A stretch of 37,053 nucleotides of DNA from an uncultured Clostridia bacterium (GTDB taxonomy: Bacteria; Bacillota; Clostridia; Oscillospirales; Acutalibacteraceae): the NCBI GenBank assembly GCA_947631945.1, contig CANRNI010000028.1:1-37053 (forward strand). Reading direction: 5' to 3'. Below, in pieces: positions 7,087-14,715 of the stretch. Position 1 is the stretch's first letter; the number at the start of each line of letters is the position of its first letter. The notes under the pieces are model-generated. The model was not told where the DNA came from and made no database searches. It was given only the letters and a program-made list of their open reading frames with translations. A program made the position numbers and the translations under genes.

Positions 7087-7423
7087 AAACTTTAACTATA
7101 TTATATTTAATTTATTTTAAAAATCAATACTTTTTTGTCAATTTTTTTCATTTTTTTCGGATAATTTTGATGTGAAAAACAAAATTTTTAATATGGAAAA
7201 ATAAGTATGAATAAATTGTAAACAAAATACGGTTATGTCGGTATTTGCTCGTTTTTTCTGTCGGAATTGGCTTATTTTGTACCAAGGGCGGAGAACCGAA
7301 AATAAAGGAGCGTTTAGGGAACTTCCGATTTATTCGGTATTGCTTTAAATCTGAGCTTCCTTAGAACTCCAAAAACAAGAAAGGGTGATATATTGGCAGT
7401 CAAAAAGAAAGGAAAGGAAAAAC
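7087..7423 (+). other. AT-rich leader region before the capsid gene cluster
   Basis: No convincing gene. The first ~170 bases are very AT-rich. About 7310-7376 contains TTTAGGGAACTTCCGATTTA and GAGCTTCCTTAGAAC, which look like worn repeat ends. No integrase, repressor or attachment-site duplication is recognisable. A promoter for the cluster may be here but no box pair stands out. Confidence 0.5.
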
Positions 7424-7897
7424 ATGAAGGATTTAACGTCGCGTGAAGCGCTTTTTTGCCGTCTTTACGCTTCATGCAGAAACGCGAGAGAGGCCGCGTT
7501 CAAAGCGGGTTATTCCGTTTGTCCCGAAATTACGGCAAGAAAGCTGCTTTCGCAAAGCAAAATCGTCAAAGAGGTAAAGCGTATCGAAAACGAAGCTTAC
7601 GCCTCGTCTGAGGAGGTCAGGGCAGGCTTGAGGCGGATTGCGTTTTCATCGTCGGCGGACGCCGTAAAGCTTCTGCTTGCGGACAATTATGATGACATTG
7701 ACGTTGAAGCTCTCGACCTGTTCAACATTGCCGAGATAAAAAGACCCAAGAGCGGCGGAATTGAGATTAAATTCTTCGACCGCATAAAGGCTCTTGAAAA
7801 GCTCGGCGATATTTCGGATAACGCCGAAAACAGTTCGGCAAAGCCTTTCTATGCGGCTCTTGAAAAGAGCGCCGCCTCGCTGGAGGGGGACGGATAA
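7424..7897 (+). CDS. terS: Phage terminase small subunit
   Basis: The 157-residue protein begins MKDLTSREALFCRLYASCRN, followed by AREAAFKAGY, a helix-turn-helix typical of small terminases (LTxREALFCRLYxxxxNAxEAAxKAGY). It would recognise packaging-start DNA and load the large subunit. A C-terminal segment (about 70-130) resembles the oligomerisation half. The start is ATG at 7424, preceded by GGAAAGGAAAA. The alternative GTG at 7385 adds 13 Lys-rich residues without an RBS. The stop overlaps the terL start by one base (TAATG), so the two subunits are translationally coupled. Confidence 0.85.
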   Translation: MKDLTSREALFCRLYASCRNAREAAFKAGYSVCPEITARKLLSQSKIVKEVKRIENEAYASSEEVRAGLRRIAFSSSADAVKLLLADNYDDIDVEALDLFNIAEIKRPKSGGIEIKFFDRIKALEKLGDISDNAENSSAKPFYAALEKSAASLEGDG

Positions 7898-9147
7898 TGA
7901 ATTTCAGCGTATTTTCCGAAAAGCAGTTGAGGGTCCTTACATGGTGGTGCAAAAACAGCAGTTTGAAGAATTTTGACGCCATAATATGCGACGGAGCCGT
8001 CAGAAGCGGAAAAACCGTGTGTATGTCGATATCTTTTGTAACATGGGCCATGGGAAATTTTAACGATACGTCTTTCGCGATGTGCGGAAAGACAGTCACT
8101 TCTCTTAGACGAAACGTGATTACCCCACTTCTTCCCGTCCTTACCGAATTGGGGTTCTCATGCAGAGAAAAGGTTTCCAAGGGACTTGTTGAGATTGAAT
8201 TCGGCGGCGCGAAAAACCGCTTTTATCTTTTCGGCGGCAGAGACGAATCATCGGCTTCTCTTATTCAGGGGCTTACTCTGGGCGGCGTACTTCTTGACGA
8301 GGTCGCGCTTATGCCGCGTTCGTTTGTCGAACAGGCTATCGCGAGGTGTTCTATTGATTCTTCGCGGTTGTGGTTCAACTGTAATCCGGAAAATCCCATG
8401 CATTGGTTCTACCGCGAATGGATAGAAAAGGCGAAGGAAAAAAACTGTCTATATATCCATTTTACAATGAATGACAATCCGTCGCTTTCGCAGTCGATTA
8501 TCGACCGTTACCGCTCTCTTTACAGCGGAGCCTTTTATGAAAGATTTGTAGAGGGCAAATGGGTTGCGGCCGAGGGACTTGTTTATCCGTTCTTTTCGGA
8601 AAAAATCAACGTGTCGCCCGACGTTCCGTTTTGTGAGGAATATTATATTTCCTGCGACTACGGAACTGTCAATCCGTTTTCTCTCGGTCTTTGGGGGCTT
8701 TGCGGCGGAGTATGGTACAGATTGGATGAGTACTACTGGTCGTCAAAACGCGAGGGAAGTCAGAAAACCGACGAGGAATATTACGCCGAGCTTAAAAAGC
8801 TCGCGGACGGGCGCAGAATAGAAGCGGTCATAGCGGACCCGTCCGCGGTAAGCTTCATTGAATGTATACGCCGTCACGGAGAATTTAGGGCAGTTCCCGC
8901 TAAAAATGACGTCGCGGACGGTATCAGGCGCGTTTCCGAAGCTCTTAAATGCGGCAAAATAAAGATTTGCTCTCATTGCCGCGACATTATACGCGAATTC
9001 GGACTTTACCGCTGGGATTCCAATTCAACGCGCGACGCTCCGCGAAAAGAGCATGACCACGCTATGGACGATATGCGCTACTTTGTATCTACGGTTCTCT
9101 ACGGCTCGGCAGACGACGGACTGCTTGTATTCGCGGCGGAAAGATAA
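7897..9147 (+). CDS. terL: Phage terminase large subunit, PBSX-type
   Basis: The 416-residue DNA packaging motor looks complete. The ATPase half carries a Walker A GAVRSGKT (33-40), a Walker B VLLDEV (131-136) and a coupling-type motif WFNCNPENP (159-167). The nuclease half has the three acidic sites of the RNase H-like fold: CDYGTVNP (Asp254), VIADPSA (Asp314) and HAMDDMRY (Asp391/392). It cuts concatemers and pumps DNA into proheads in the host cytosol. It overlaps terS by one base and is followed after about 125 bases by the portal. No frameshift or loss of a catalytic residue is seen, so the gene appears to be under selection. Confidence 0.93.
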   Translation: MNFSVFSEKQLRVLTWWCKNSSLKNFDAIICDGAVRSGKTVCMSISFVTWAMGNFNDTSFAMCGKTVTSLRRNVITPLLPVLTELGFSCREKVSKGLVEIEFGGAKNRFYLFGGRDESSASLIQGLTLGGVLLDEVALMPRSFVEQAIARCSIDSSRLWFNCNPENPMHWFYREWIEKAKEKNCLYIHFTMNDNPSLSQSIIDRYRSLYSGAFYERFVEGKWVAAEGLVYPFFSEKINVSPDVPFCEEYYISCDYGTVNPFSLGLWGLCGGVWYRLDEYYWSSKREGSQKTDEEYYAELKKLADGRRIEAVIADPSAVSFIECIRRHGEFRAVPAKNDVADGIRRVSEALKCGKIKICSHCRDIIREFGLYRWDSNSTRDAPRKEHDHAMDDMRYFVSTVLYGSADDGLLVFAAER

Positions 9148-9273
9148 CGAGCAATCTAAAGCGCGGCGGCGCGTAATCATGCAAGATGAATTTAAGAAAA
9201 ATTTAATGAAAGGAGCGGTACCGGACGCAAAAGGCTTGAATTTTCATTGCGCTTTGTGCGGCATCTGTATCGC

Positions 9274-10443
9274 ATGGCGATTAAAATGCAGAGAAAAAGT
9301 AAAAACAGAAAAGGCGAAAACAGCGAGGTCGCGGTCGCGGGAGTTCCGCAGCTTTATTCAGGCGGTTTCGGAAGCTTTTTCGGCTCGAAGGGCTTCGGCT
9401 CTGAAAAACGGCTCTACGGAAATCTCAGAAACTCCGTTCCGATTATAGACGGCGCGATATCAAAAATAGTAAGGCTTACCGGCGGCTTCAACGTAAGCTG
9501 CGCAGATTCCCATACGGAAAAACTGCTTGCCGATTTTCTTGAAAACGTATCCGTCGGAGGAAATATGGTGGGAATCGGCGCTTTCGCGGATATTTTCCTA
9601 GGCGATTTGCTCACTTACGGTACGGCTGTGGGAGAGATGGTTATGGAAAAAAATCTGCGCTCCTTTTCACTCTGGAACGCGGAGCTTGAAAACGTAACTC
9701 TTGAAAGAAGCAAGGAAAATCCGATGCTTATGAATATCAAGGCTTCCGGCTCGGATTACGGCTGTTCGGTAACTAAAGACGGACGATTCCTGTTTTCGGC
9801 GCTAAATCCCGACGCGGGCTGTCTTTACGGCAATTCGCTTCTTAAAGGGTTGCCGTTCGTCAGCGCGGTGCTTATGCAGATTTTTGAATCCGTCGGCACC
9901 AATTGGGAACGCTTCGGCAATCTGAGATACGCCGTCACGTACCGTCCGCAGAACGACGCTCTCGATAAGGCCTACGCAAAGGAACGCGCTATGCAGATAG
10001 CAAAGGGCTGGAGCGATGCTATGAAATCAGGCGGCGAAATAAAGGATTTTATAGCGGTCGGCGATGTGGATATAAAGGTTATCGGCGCGGACAGCCAAAT
10101 ACTTGACAGCGAGGTGCCTGTGCGCCAGCTTTTGGAGCAAATCGTGGCAAAAATCGGTATTCCTCCGTTTCTTCTGGGGCTTAACTGGTCCACAACGGAG
10201 CGTATGGCTCAGCAGCAGACAGATATGCTTACGAGCGAGCTGTGCCATTACAGACGCATACTTACTCCCGTTATACTGAAAATATGCAGGACGTATCTGA
10301 GAATGAACGCTTTGCCCGAACAATGTGAAATCGAATGGGACGATATATCGCTGCTTGACGAAACGGAACAGGCAAAGGCGCGTTATTACAACGCGCAGGC
10401 GGAAAAATATCATACCGAAGCTCTCGCGGCGCACAGAGAATAA
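9274..10443 (+). CDS. Phage portal protein
   Basis: The protein has about 389 residues. The core (about 30-370) has portal-like features: an early NSVPIIDGAISKI segment, a central stem region and a late clip region, then IGIPPFLLGLNWSTTERMAQ, the usual portal segment before the final helices. It forms the dodecameric DNA channel at one capsid vertex and docks with TerL. The start is unsure. ATG at 9274 is chosen, but the AAAGGAG at 9209-9215 lies about 58 bases upstream with a possible weak hairpin between. TTG at 9247 is the alternative. A different frame starting at 9179 (MQDEFKKNLMKGAVPDAKG) overlaps it and may be a small leader or nothing. Confidence 0.85.
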   Translation: MAIKMQRKSKNRKGENSEVAVAGVPQLYSGGFGSFFGSKGFGSEKRLYGNLRNSVPIIDGAISKIVRLTGGFNVSCADSHTEKLLADFLENVSVGGNMVGIGAFADIFLGDLLTYGTAVGEMVMEKNLRSFSLWNAELENVTLERSKENPMLMNIKASGSDYGCSVTKDGRFLFSALNPDAGCLYGNSLLKGLPFVSAVLMQIFESVGTNWERFGNLRYAVTYRPQNDALDKAYAKERAMQIAKGWSDAMKSGGEIKDFIAVGDVDIKVIGADSQILDSEVPVRQLLEQIVAKIGIPPFLLGLNWSTTERMAQQQTDMLTSELCHYRRILTPVILKICRTYLRMNALPEQCEIEWDDISLLDETEQAKARYYNAQAEKYHTEALAAHRE

Positions 10444-10444
10444 A

Positions 10445-10549
10445 GGTCACCGCACAAAGAGCGGCTTACTCCTTTGCACGCAAGCTTTGCGCGATATCGT
10501 CAAAAGAATCGGTCCCCCCCCCTTGGCGCATAAAAATTGCGCGGTGAGC
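10445..10549. repeat. Probable short MITE remnant with a C9 run inside the capsid cluster
   Basis: The ends GTCACCGCACAA and, from the right, GCTCACCGCGCAA form an imperfect inverted repeat resembling the ACCGCACAAT terminus of the TTAAGGCAA family. Nine consecutive C occupy 10514-10522. No gene is convincing in the gap 10444-10645. Phages often carry a minor head protein (Mu gpF-like) here, and none is visible. Confidence 0.45.
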
Positions 10550-10645
10550 AAAAAATTACGGAAAAAAAGAGAATAGAAAATAATTTGAAAGGAGCGCCGC
10601 TCGGCTGTAAATCGCAGCTCCGTTCTTGCGGCGTACGGTGAATAA

Positions 10646-11680
10646 ATGGATAACGTTACAATTAAAAAAAGCCCGTCCGGCATTTCGGGTATTCCCGACG
10701 CGGACGCTCTCTCGATGATTTCACGATTTACAAGGAACACGCCCGAGGCGGAGAATATTTACACCTTTACCGTTATATTGTGCGACAATGAAATAGACCG
10801 CGATTACGAAAGATTTTCAGTAGACGCTCTCAATACTCTTAAAGAGATGTTCGTCGGCGTTACGGGAATATTCGACCACAGCATGAAAAGCTCCGACCAA
10901 ACGGCGAGAATCTACAAAACAGAAGTATTGGAGGATAAGACAAGGCGTACCGCCGCCGGAGAATATTATACATATCTCAAGGCGTGGTGCTATATGCTCA
11001 GAACCGATAAAAACAATGAGCTGATTGAGGAAATCGAAGCGGGCATAAAAAAAGAGGTAAGCGTAAGCTGCTCCGTTAATTCAAAAATATGCTCCGTCTG
11101 CGGTAAAGATATGAGAAGCCGCGAATGCCGTCATTCACCAGGCGAGACGGTTGACGGAAAGGTATGCCACGCCGTTTTATCATCACCTTCGGACGCTTAC
11201 GAATGGTCGTTTGTCGCTGTTCCGGCTCAGCGCGGCGCGGGCGTTTCAAAATCGGTAAAGAAAAAAAGCGGAAACGATAAAAATCACTCTCATAGTCATG
11301 AAAAAGACGTATTTGAAGTCTCGGGCGATAATCCCGAGGAAATTATAAAGTCGGCGCTGTCAGCCGGAGACGCCGCATTTTTAACGAGGACACAAATAAA
11401 AATGATGTCCGATTATATAGATTCTATGAGGTCGGACGCCGAAAACGGCAAAAACAGCCGCTCGGAAGCGGAAAAAGATATCGTCGCTCTTTCGGCGTTC
11501 ACTCTGCCCGACGCGGATACGCGCGTTCTGGCGGATATCCTCAAAAAGCTCTCGTCCGACGAGGTATTCATGCTTAAAAAAGCTCTCGGCGGCAGAGCCG
11601 AAAGGCTCTCGGTGTACAAGCCCGCATTTTCGGGCGGCGCAAAAAAGAGCGGAAACGAAAACTCGCAGTTTAAAATTTAA
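10646..11680 (+). CDS. Prohead protease-like protein with embedded zinc-binding segment
   Basis: The protein has 344 residues. The N-terminal half resembles the HK97/XkdF-type head maturation protease group, with IFDHSMKSSDQTARIYKT (candidate His78) and EVSVSCSV (candidate Ser139 or Ser141), ending in YEWSFVAVPAQ. Between them sits a Cys-rich block, CSVCGKDMRSRECRH plus Cys174, that should bind zinc. The C-terminal ~140 residues are charged and helical, like a scaffold domain that the protease would remove. Genes coming before the decoration and capsid genes in phages usually encode this protease. The nearest SD-like AAAGGAG is 51 bases upstream, with a CGCCGC/GCGGCG hairpin between that would shorten the distance to about 12. 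Confidence 0.7.
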   Translation: MDNVTIKKSPSGISGIPDADALSMISRFTRNTPEAENIYTFTVILCDNEIDRDYERFSVDALNTLKEMFVGVTGIFDHSMKSSDQTARIYKTEVLEDKTRRTAAGEYYTYLKAWCYMLRTDKNNELIEEIEAGIKKEVSVSCSVNSKICSVCGKDMRSRECRHSPGETVDGKVCHAVLSSPSDAYEWSFVAVPAQRGAGVSKSVKKKSGNDKNHSHSHEKDVFEVSGDNPEEIIKSALSAGDAAFLTRTQIKMMSDYIDSMRSDAENGKNSRSEAEKDIVALSAFTLPDADTRVLADILKKLSSDEVFMLKKALGGRAERLSVYKPAFSGGAKKSGNENSQFKI

Positions 11681-11721
11681 AATTATACTTTTTTAAGAAA
11701 AATGTGAAAGGACGATATAAA

Positions 11722-12063
11722 ATGACAATTTCATTAAAAGGCTACAACGAAAACACAGCCACGTTCAAAATTTCGGGGCTTGTCAGCGAAGGTCAGGCTG
11801 TCGCCATGGCAGGCAATCTTACGGTAAAACCCTGCGCTTCGGGCGATAAAATCATAGGCGTTTGCGTCAACGTAAGAGGAGAGTACGCCTGCGTTCAGCT
11901 TAGCGGCTACGCTACCCTTCCGTATACCGGCACCGCTCCGTCCGTAGGCATATCGGCAGTTGCCGCAGACGGAAAAGGCGGTATAACGTCATCTGAAAGC
12001 GGCGCCAACGTGCTTGTTACCGACGTGGACGAAACAAAAAAGACAGTCGGTTTTATTCTCTGA
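11722..12063 (+). CDS. Capsid decoration-like protein
   Basis: The 113-residue, Gly/Ala/Val-rich all-beta protein begins MTISLKGYNENTATFKISG. It has the composition and position (between protease and major capsid) of head decoration or stabilisation proteins, which clamp the outer surface of an HK97-type shell. There is no direct motif, so the call rests on size, composition and context. The start is ATG at 11722 after AAAGGACG. The upstream in-frame GTG at 11704 would put the RBS inside the coding region. Confidence 0.6.
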   Translation: MTISLKGYNENTATFKISGLVSEGQAVAMAGNLTVKPCASGDKIIGVCVNVRGEYACVQLSGYATLPYTGTAPSVGISAVAADGKGGITSSESGANVLVTDVDETKKTVGFIL

Positions 12064-12114
12064 TATCAATTTATTAAGGACTTTTTTGAAAGAGTAATGA
12101 AAGGATAATGTAAA

Positions 12115-13125
12115 ATGGCAAATTTTGATAACATAAGACTTGAAAAAGGTATGTACGCGTCGTCCAAGGGCTTCGGCGCTGTCCTTGAGGAGCTTGACCC
12201 TTCCGAAAATTACAGAGGCACAGAGCTTGAAAATCTTGACGCGTTCCAGCGTCAGCTCAAAAGATTCGATATAAAGGTCGGCGGAAAAACGTCCGATATC
12301 GTCGATAAATTTTTTCAGACGTCCGATTCGGCCGCGCTTTTCCCCGAATATATATCGAGAGCCGTAAGACAGGGTATGGAGGAAGCCGACGTTTTATCGG
12401 GTATAGTTGCTTCTTCAACAAAAATTGACGGTCTTGACTACCGCTCGATAACGTCTGTTCTCACCGAGGACGACAAGGAGCTTAAAATCGTGGCCGAGGG
12501 CGCGTCTATTCCTCAGACTACGGTAAAAACCCAGGATAATCTTGTAACGCTTCACAAAAGAGGCAGAATGCTTGTTTCTTCTTACGAGGCAATAAAGTAT
12601 CAGCGTCTTGACCTGTTCACCGTTATGCTCAGGCAGATTGGTCTTTATATCGCAAGAAGCCAGCTCAAAGACGCTATAGACGTTCTCGTGAACGGCGACG
12701 GCAACAATAACGCGGCCGAGGTTATAAACGTCAGTTCAAGCGGAAGCGTTACATACGCGGACCTTATTTCCTTTTGGAATAAATTTTCCCCGTATGAGCT
12801 TACTACAATGATAGCGTCCGCGAAGCTCACCGAAAAGCTTCTTAATCTTACCGAGTTCAAAGACGCGGCGGCGGGACTTAATTTCCACGCTACGGGAAAG
12901 ATGATAACTCCTCTCGGCGCGGGGCTTATAAAATCGGCCGACGTTTCCGAGGACTTGCTTATAGGTCTTGATAAATCCTGCGCGCTTGAATTTGTTGAGG
13001 CGGGCGGAGTAACCACAGAGTACGATAAGCTCATTGACAGACAGCTTGAACGCGCCGCTATAACCTGTACGGCGGGCTTTTCAAAAATTTTCCCCGAAGC
13101 CGCGAAGGTGCTTTCGCTCTCATGA
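12115..13125 (+). CDS. HK97-fold major capsid protein
   Basis: The 336-residue protein has the look of an HK97-fold shell subunit. There is an N-terminal arm (about 1-85), the characteristic EGASIPQTTV and KRGRMLVSSYEAIKYQRLDL spine region (about 140-175), a QLKDAIDVLVNGDG segment where many capsid proteins have a conserved (D/N)G turn, and a closing beta strand near the C-terminus. There is no long N-terminal scaffold domain, so the separate protease/scaffold protein upstream may supply that role. The RBS is AAAGGATAA before ATG 12115. The stop overlaps the next gene by 4 bases (ATGA), so they are coupled. Confidence 0.88.
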   Translation: MANFDNIRLEKGMYASSKGFGAVLEELDPSENYRGTELENLDAFQRQLKRFDIKVGGKTSDIVDKFFQTSDSAALFPEYISRAVRQGMEEADVLSGIVASSTKIDGLDYRSITSVLTEDDKELKIVAEGASIPQTTVKTQDNLVTLHKRGRMLVSSYEAIKYQRLDLFTVMLRQIGLYIARSQLKDAIDVLVNGDGNNNAAEVINVSSSGSVTYADLISFWNKFSPYELTTMIASAKLTEKLLNLTEFKDAAAGLNFHATGKMITPLGAGLIKSADVSEDLLIGLDKSCALEFVEAGGVTTEYDKLIDRQLERAAITCTAGFSKIFPEAAKVLSLS

Positions 13126-13484
13126 TAAGAGCCGAAGACGTACTCATGAGGGCTAAAGCCATTTCGGAGATACAGGAGGACGAAGAAAAGGCTCTGAAGC
13201 CTTTCTGCGAGACTGCGGCGGCTTTTATAGACGGAAAAATGCGGACGGACGCGAGTTCATCGGACGTTCGTCTGCTGACCGCTGCTGCGGCAATGGCGCT
13301 GTGCGATTATTTTACTGTAAAATATTCGGAGGACGACGCTGTAAGTTCGTTCAAGGCGGGAGACGTTACCGTTTCCTACAATGCCGATTCCCGTATGCAA
13401 AGCTATGAAAAGCTGAAAAAATCGGCCTTGGAACAGGCAAGCGGTTTGCTTCGCGACAGCGCCTTTATTTTTGAATGTATGTGA
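13122..13484 (+). CDS. Head-tail connector / adaptor-like protein
   Basis: The 120-residue, mostly helical protein overlaps the major capsid gene by 4 bases. Directly after the capsid gene and at this size, phages encode the gp6/gp15-type adaptor ring that sits under the portal. Features consistent with it are several amphipathic helices, the acidic patch EIQEDEEKALKPF, and RLLTAAAAMALCDYF in the middle. The call is mainly positional because no diagnostic motif is present. Confidence 0.6.
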   Translation: MIRAEDVLMRAKAISEIQEDEEKALKPFCETAAAFIDGKMRTDASSSDVRLLTAAAAMALCDYFTVKYSEDDAVSSFKAGDVTVSYNADSRMQSYEKLKKSALEQASGLLRDSAFIFECM

Positions 13485-13553
13485 GCAAAAAAACTTAAAA
13501 GGGGAGAAGTACCGTGCGAACGGTTTATTTTTTGAAACGCATGGCAATTAAAT

Positions 13554-13925
13554 ATGGAAAAGTATAAAAATTTCATACGCTGTATTGAGAAATGGGGAAA
13601 AAAAGCCTCGCTTGCCGATTGCCGCGGCGTGATTATCCAGAATGAAAAGTGCTTTATCCAGCCTCTTAGGTATAAAAATAAAATGTATATAGAGGGTACG
13701 CCTACGGAAATCGGTATAAACGATTCAGGCTACTATCTTCTTATAGGTCCTCCCAATCTTAAAATGGACAGAATCGGAAAAAAAGGCTGTATAAGAGACG
13801 GCGAAAAAAAATATCATGTTGACAGATGGGAAAAAATTTATGCCGGAGAGGACGTATTTTACATATGGGCCGTACTTAAAGAATATACCGACGGCTGTTA
13901 TCCCGTTTACGAGCATTTTCGATGA
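13554..13925 (+). CDS. Head completion-like protein, hypothetical
   Basis: The product is not recognised by motif. The 123-residue basic protein has many aromatic residues (MEKYKNFIRCIEKWGKKASL at the start). Its position after the adaptor fits the head-closure (stopper) slot. The start at ATG 13554 has no close SD. An AAAAGGGGAG lies 47 bases upstream, before a perfect ACCGT-GCGA-ACGGT hairpin (13511-13524) and a 17-codon GTG frame at 13514 that overlaps the ATG. Coupled re-initiation is possible. Confidence 0.5.
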   Translation: MEKYKNFIRCIEKWGKKASLADCRGVIIQNEKCFIQPLRYKNKMYIEGTPTEIGINDSGYYLLIGPPNLKMDRIGKKGCIRDGEKKYHVDRWEKIYAGEDVFYIWAVLKEYTDGCYPVYEHFR

Positions 13926-13941
13926 AAGGAGAATATAAAAA

Positions 13942-14397
13942 ATGTCATTGTTGGTAAAGCTTCCCAACGCGCTCTGCGAATGGTTTTCCGATATGAATAA
14001 TTTTTCACAGTGCGTTTTTTGCACTCAGTTCCCTGCGGAGTCGAAGAAAACGCCGCTTGAAAAGCCCGTTATTGTTTTCGGGGCGAAAAGTCTGAACGTT
14101 CTTGACAATACGGTGGACGAAGCCGGAAACGTTATAACAGACAGCCGTGTAGCCGAGCTGGTGTTCAGCGTCGGAATCCACGTTCCGCGTATAGACGGTG
14201 GAAGCGTCTGCACAGAGCTGCTTGACAGTATGACGGAACTGCTCCTGTTTAATACGGGACTTAGTATAAGCGAAGTGAAATCGGACGATATCAAATATAT
14301 AAGGAATACCGATTCGCTGTATCTCGCATTTACGTTTACGGTAGACGATACGCTGAAAAGGCTTCCGCTGTTTGTGCCTCCGTTCTCTGTCGAATAG
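13942..14397 (+). CDS. Tail-terminator / neck-like protein, hypothetical
   Basis: The 151-residue protein starts at ATG 13942 behind a good AAAGGAG. The N-terminal part has a Cys pair (SQCVFCTQF), and the C-terminal part has alternating strands (VFSVGIHVPRID, LAFTFTVDD) as seen in small ring-forming tail-terminator or neck proteins. This is the last gene of the phage block. In a complete phage the tail tube and tape-measure genes would follow, but here the next gene is a GH3 glucosidase. Confidence 0.5.
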   Translation: MSLLVKLPNALCEWFSDMNNFSQCVFCTQFPAESKKTPLEKPVIVFGAKSLNVLDNTVDEAGNVITDSRVAELVFSVGIHVPRIDGGSVCTELLDSMTELLLFNTGLSISEVKSDDIKYIRNTDSLYLAFTFTVDDTLKRLPLFVPPFSVE

Positions 14398-14490
14398 CGC
14401 GGACGTGCAAATCGGTATCCGGTGCGCGTGCGGATTCATTTTGGTTGAGCCGAAGGACACTTTAGTTGTAATATGATTTTTTGATTGATA

Positions 14491-14558
14491 TTTTTCCGGC
14501 GGACTTCGGCGGTACGGGCGCTTTTTTTTGCGTCGGCCGCCGCTGTTCGCCGGAAAAA
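14491..14558 (+). terminator. Large GC-rich hairpin after the capsid cluster
   Basis: An 11-base outer stem TTTTTCCGGCG/CGCCGGAAAAA encloses an inner CGGCGG/CCGCCG pairing. It closes the phage block, before the promoter of the GH3 gene. The tail after the stem is not U-rich on the plus strand, so terminator function is less certain than the structure. Confidence 0.5.
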
Positions 14559-14647
14559 ACCGCGTTCTTTCGTCAATTCCAAGATATGTCAAGATGTATA
14601 ACTATGACATACATATGTTAAAACAGTAAAAAATTCACATTTTTTTA

Positions 14648-14676
14648 TTGTATTCACAACAGATATATGTTATAAT
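14648..14676 (+). promoter_or_regulatory. Promoter of the GH3 gene
   Basis: TTGTAT (14648-14653), a 17-base spacer and a perfect TATAAT (14671-14676). The predicted leader to ATG 14716 is about 30 bases and contains the AGGAGG. Confidence 0.55.
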
Positions 14677-14715
14677 TATCATATTATGAAAAAACTCTCT
14701 TTCAGGAGGAAAAAG

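Noticed and set aside
9179-9448. A frame starting MQDEFKKNLMKGAVPDAKG overlapping the portal
   Set aside because: It ends inside the portal gene in another frame and becomes Arg/Ser/Lys-rich noise; it may only mark an unclear portal start.
14686-14715. Longer GH3 start at ATG 14686
   Set aside because: The 10 extra residues span the SD sequence of the better start, and the ATG is only about 10 bases downstream of the -10 box.
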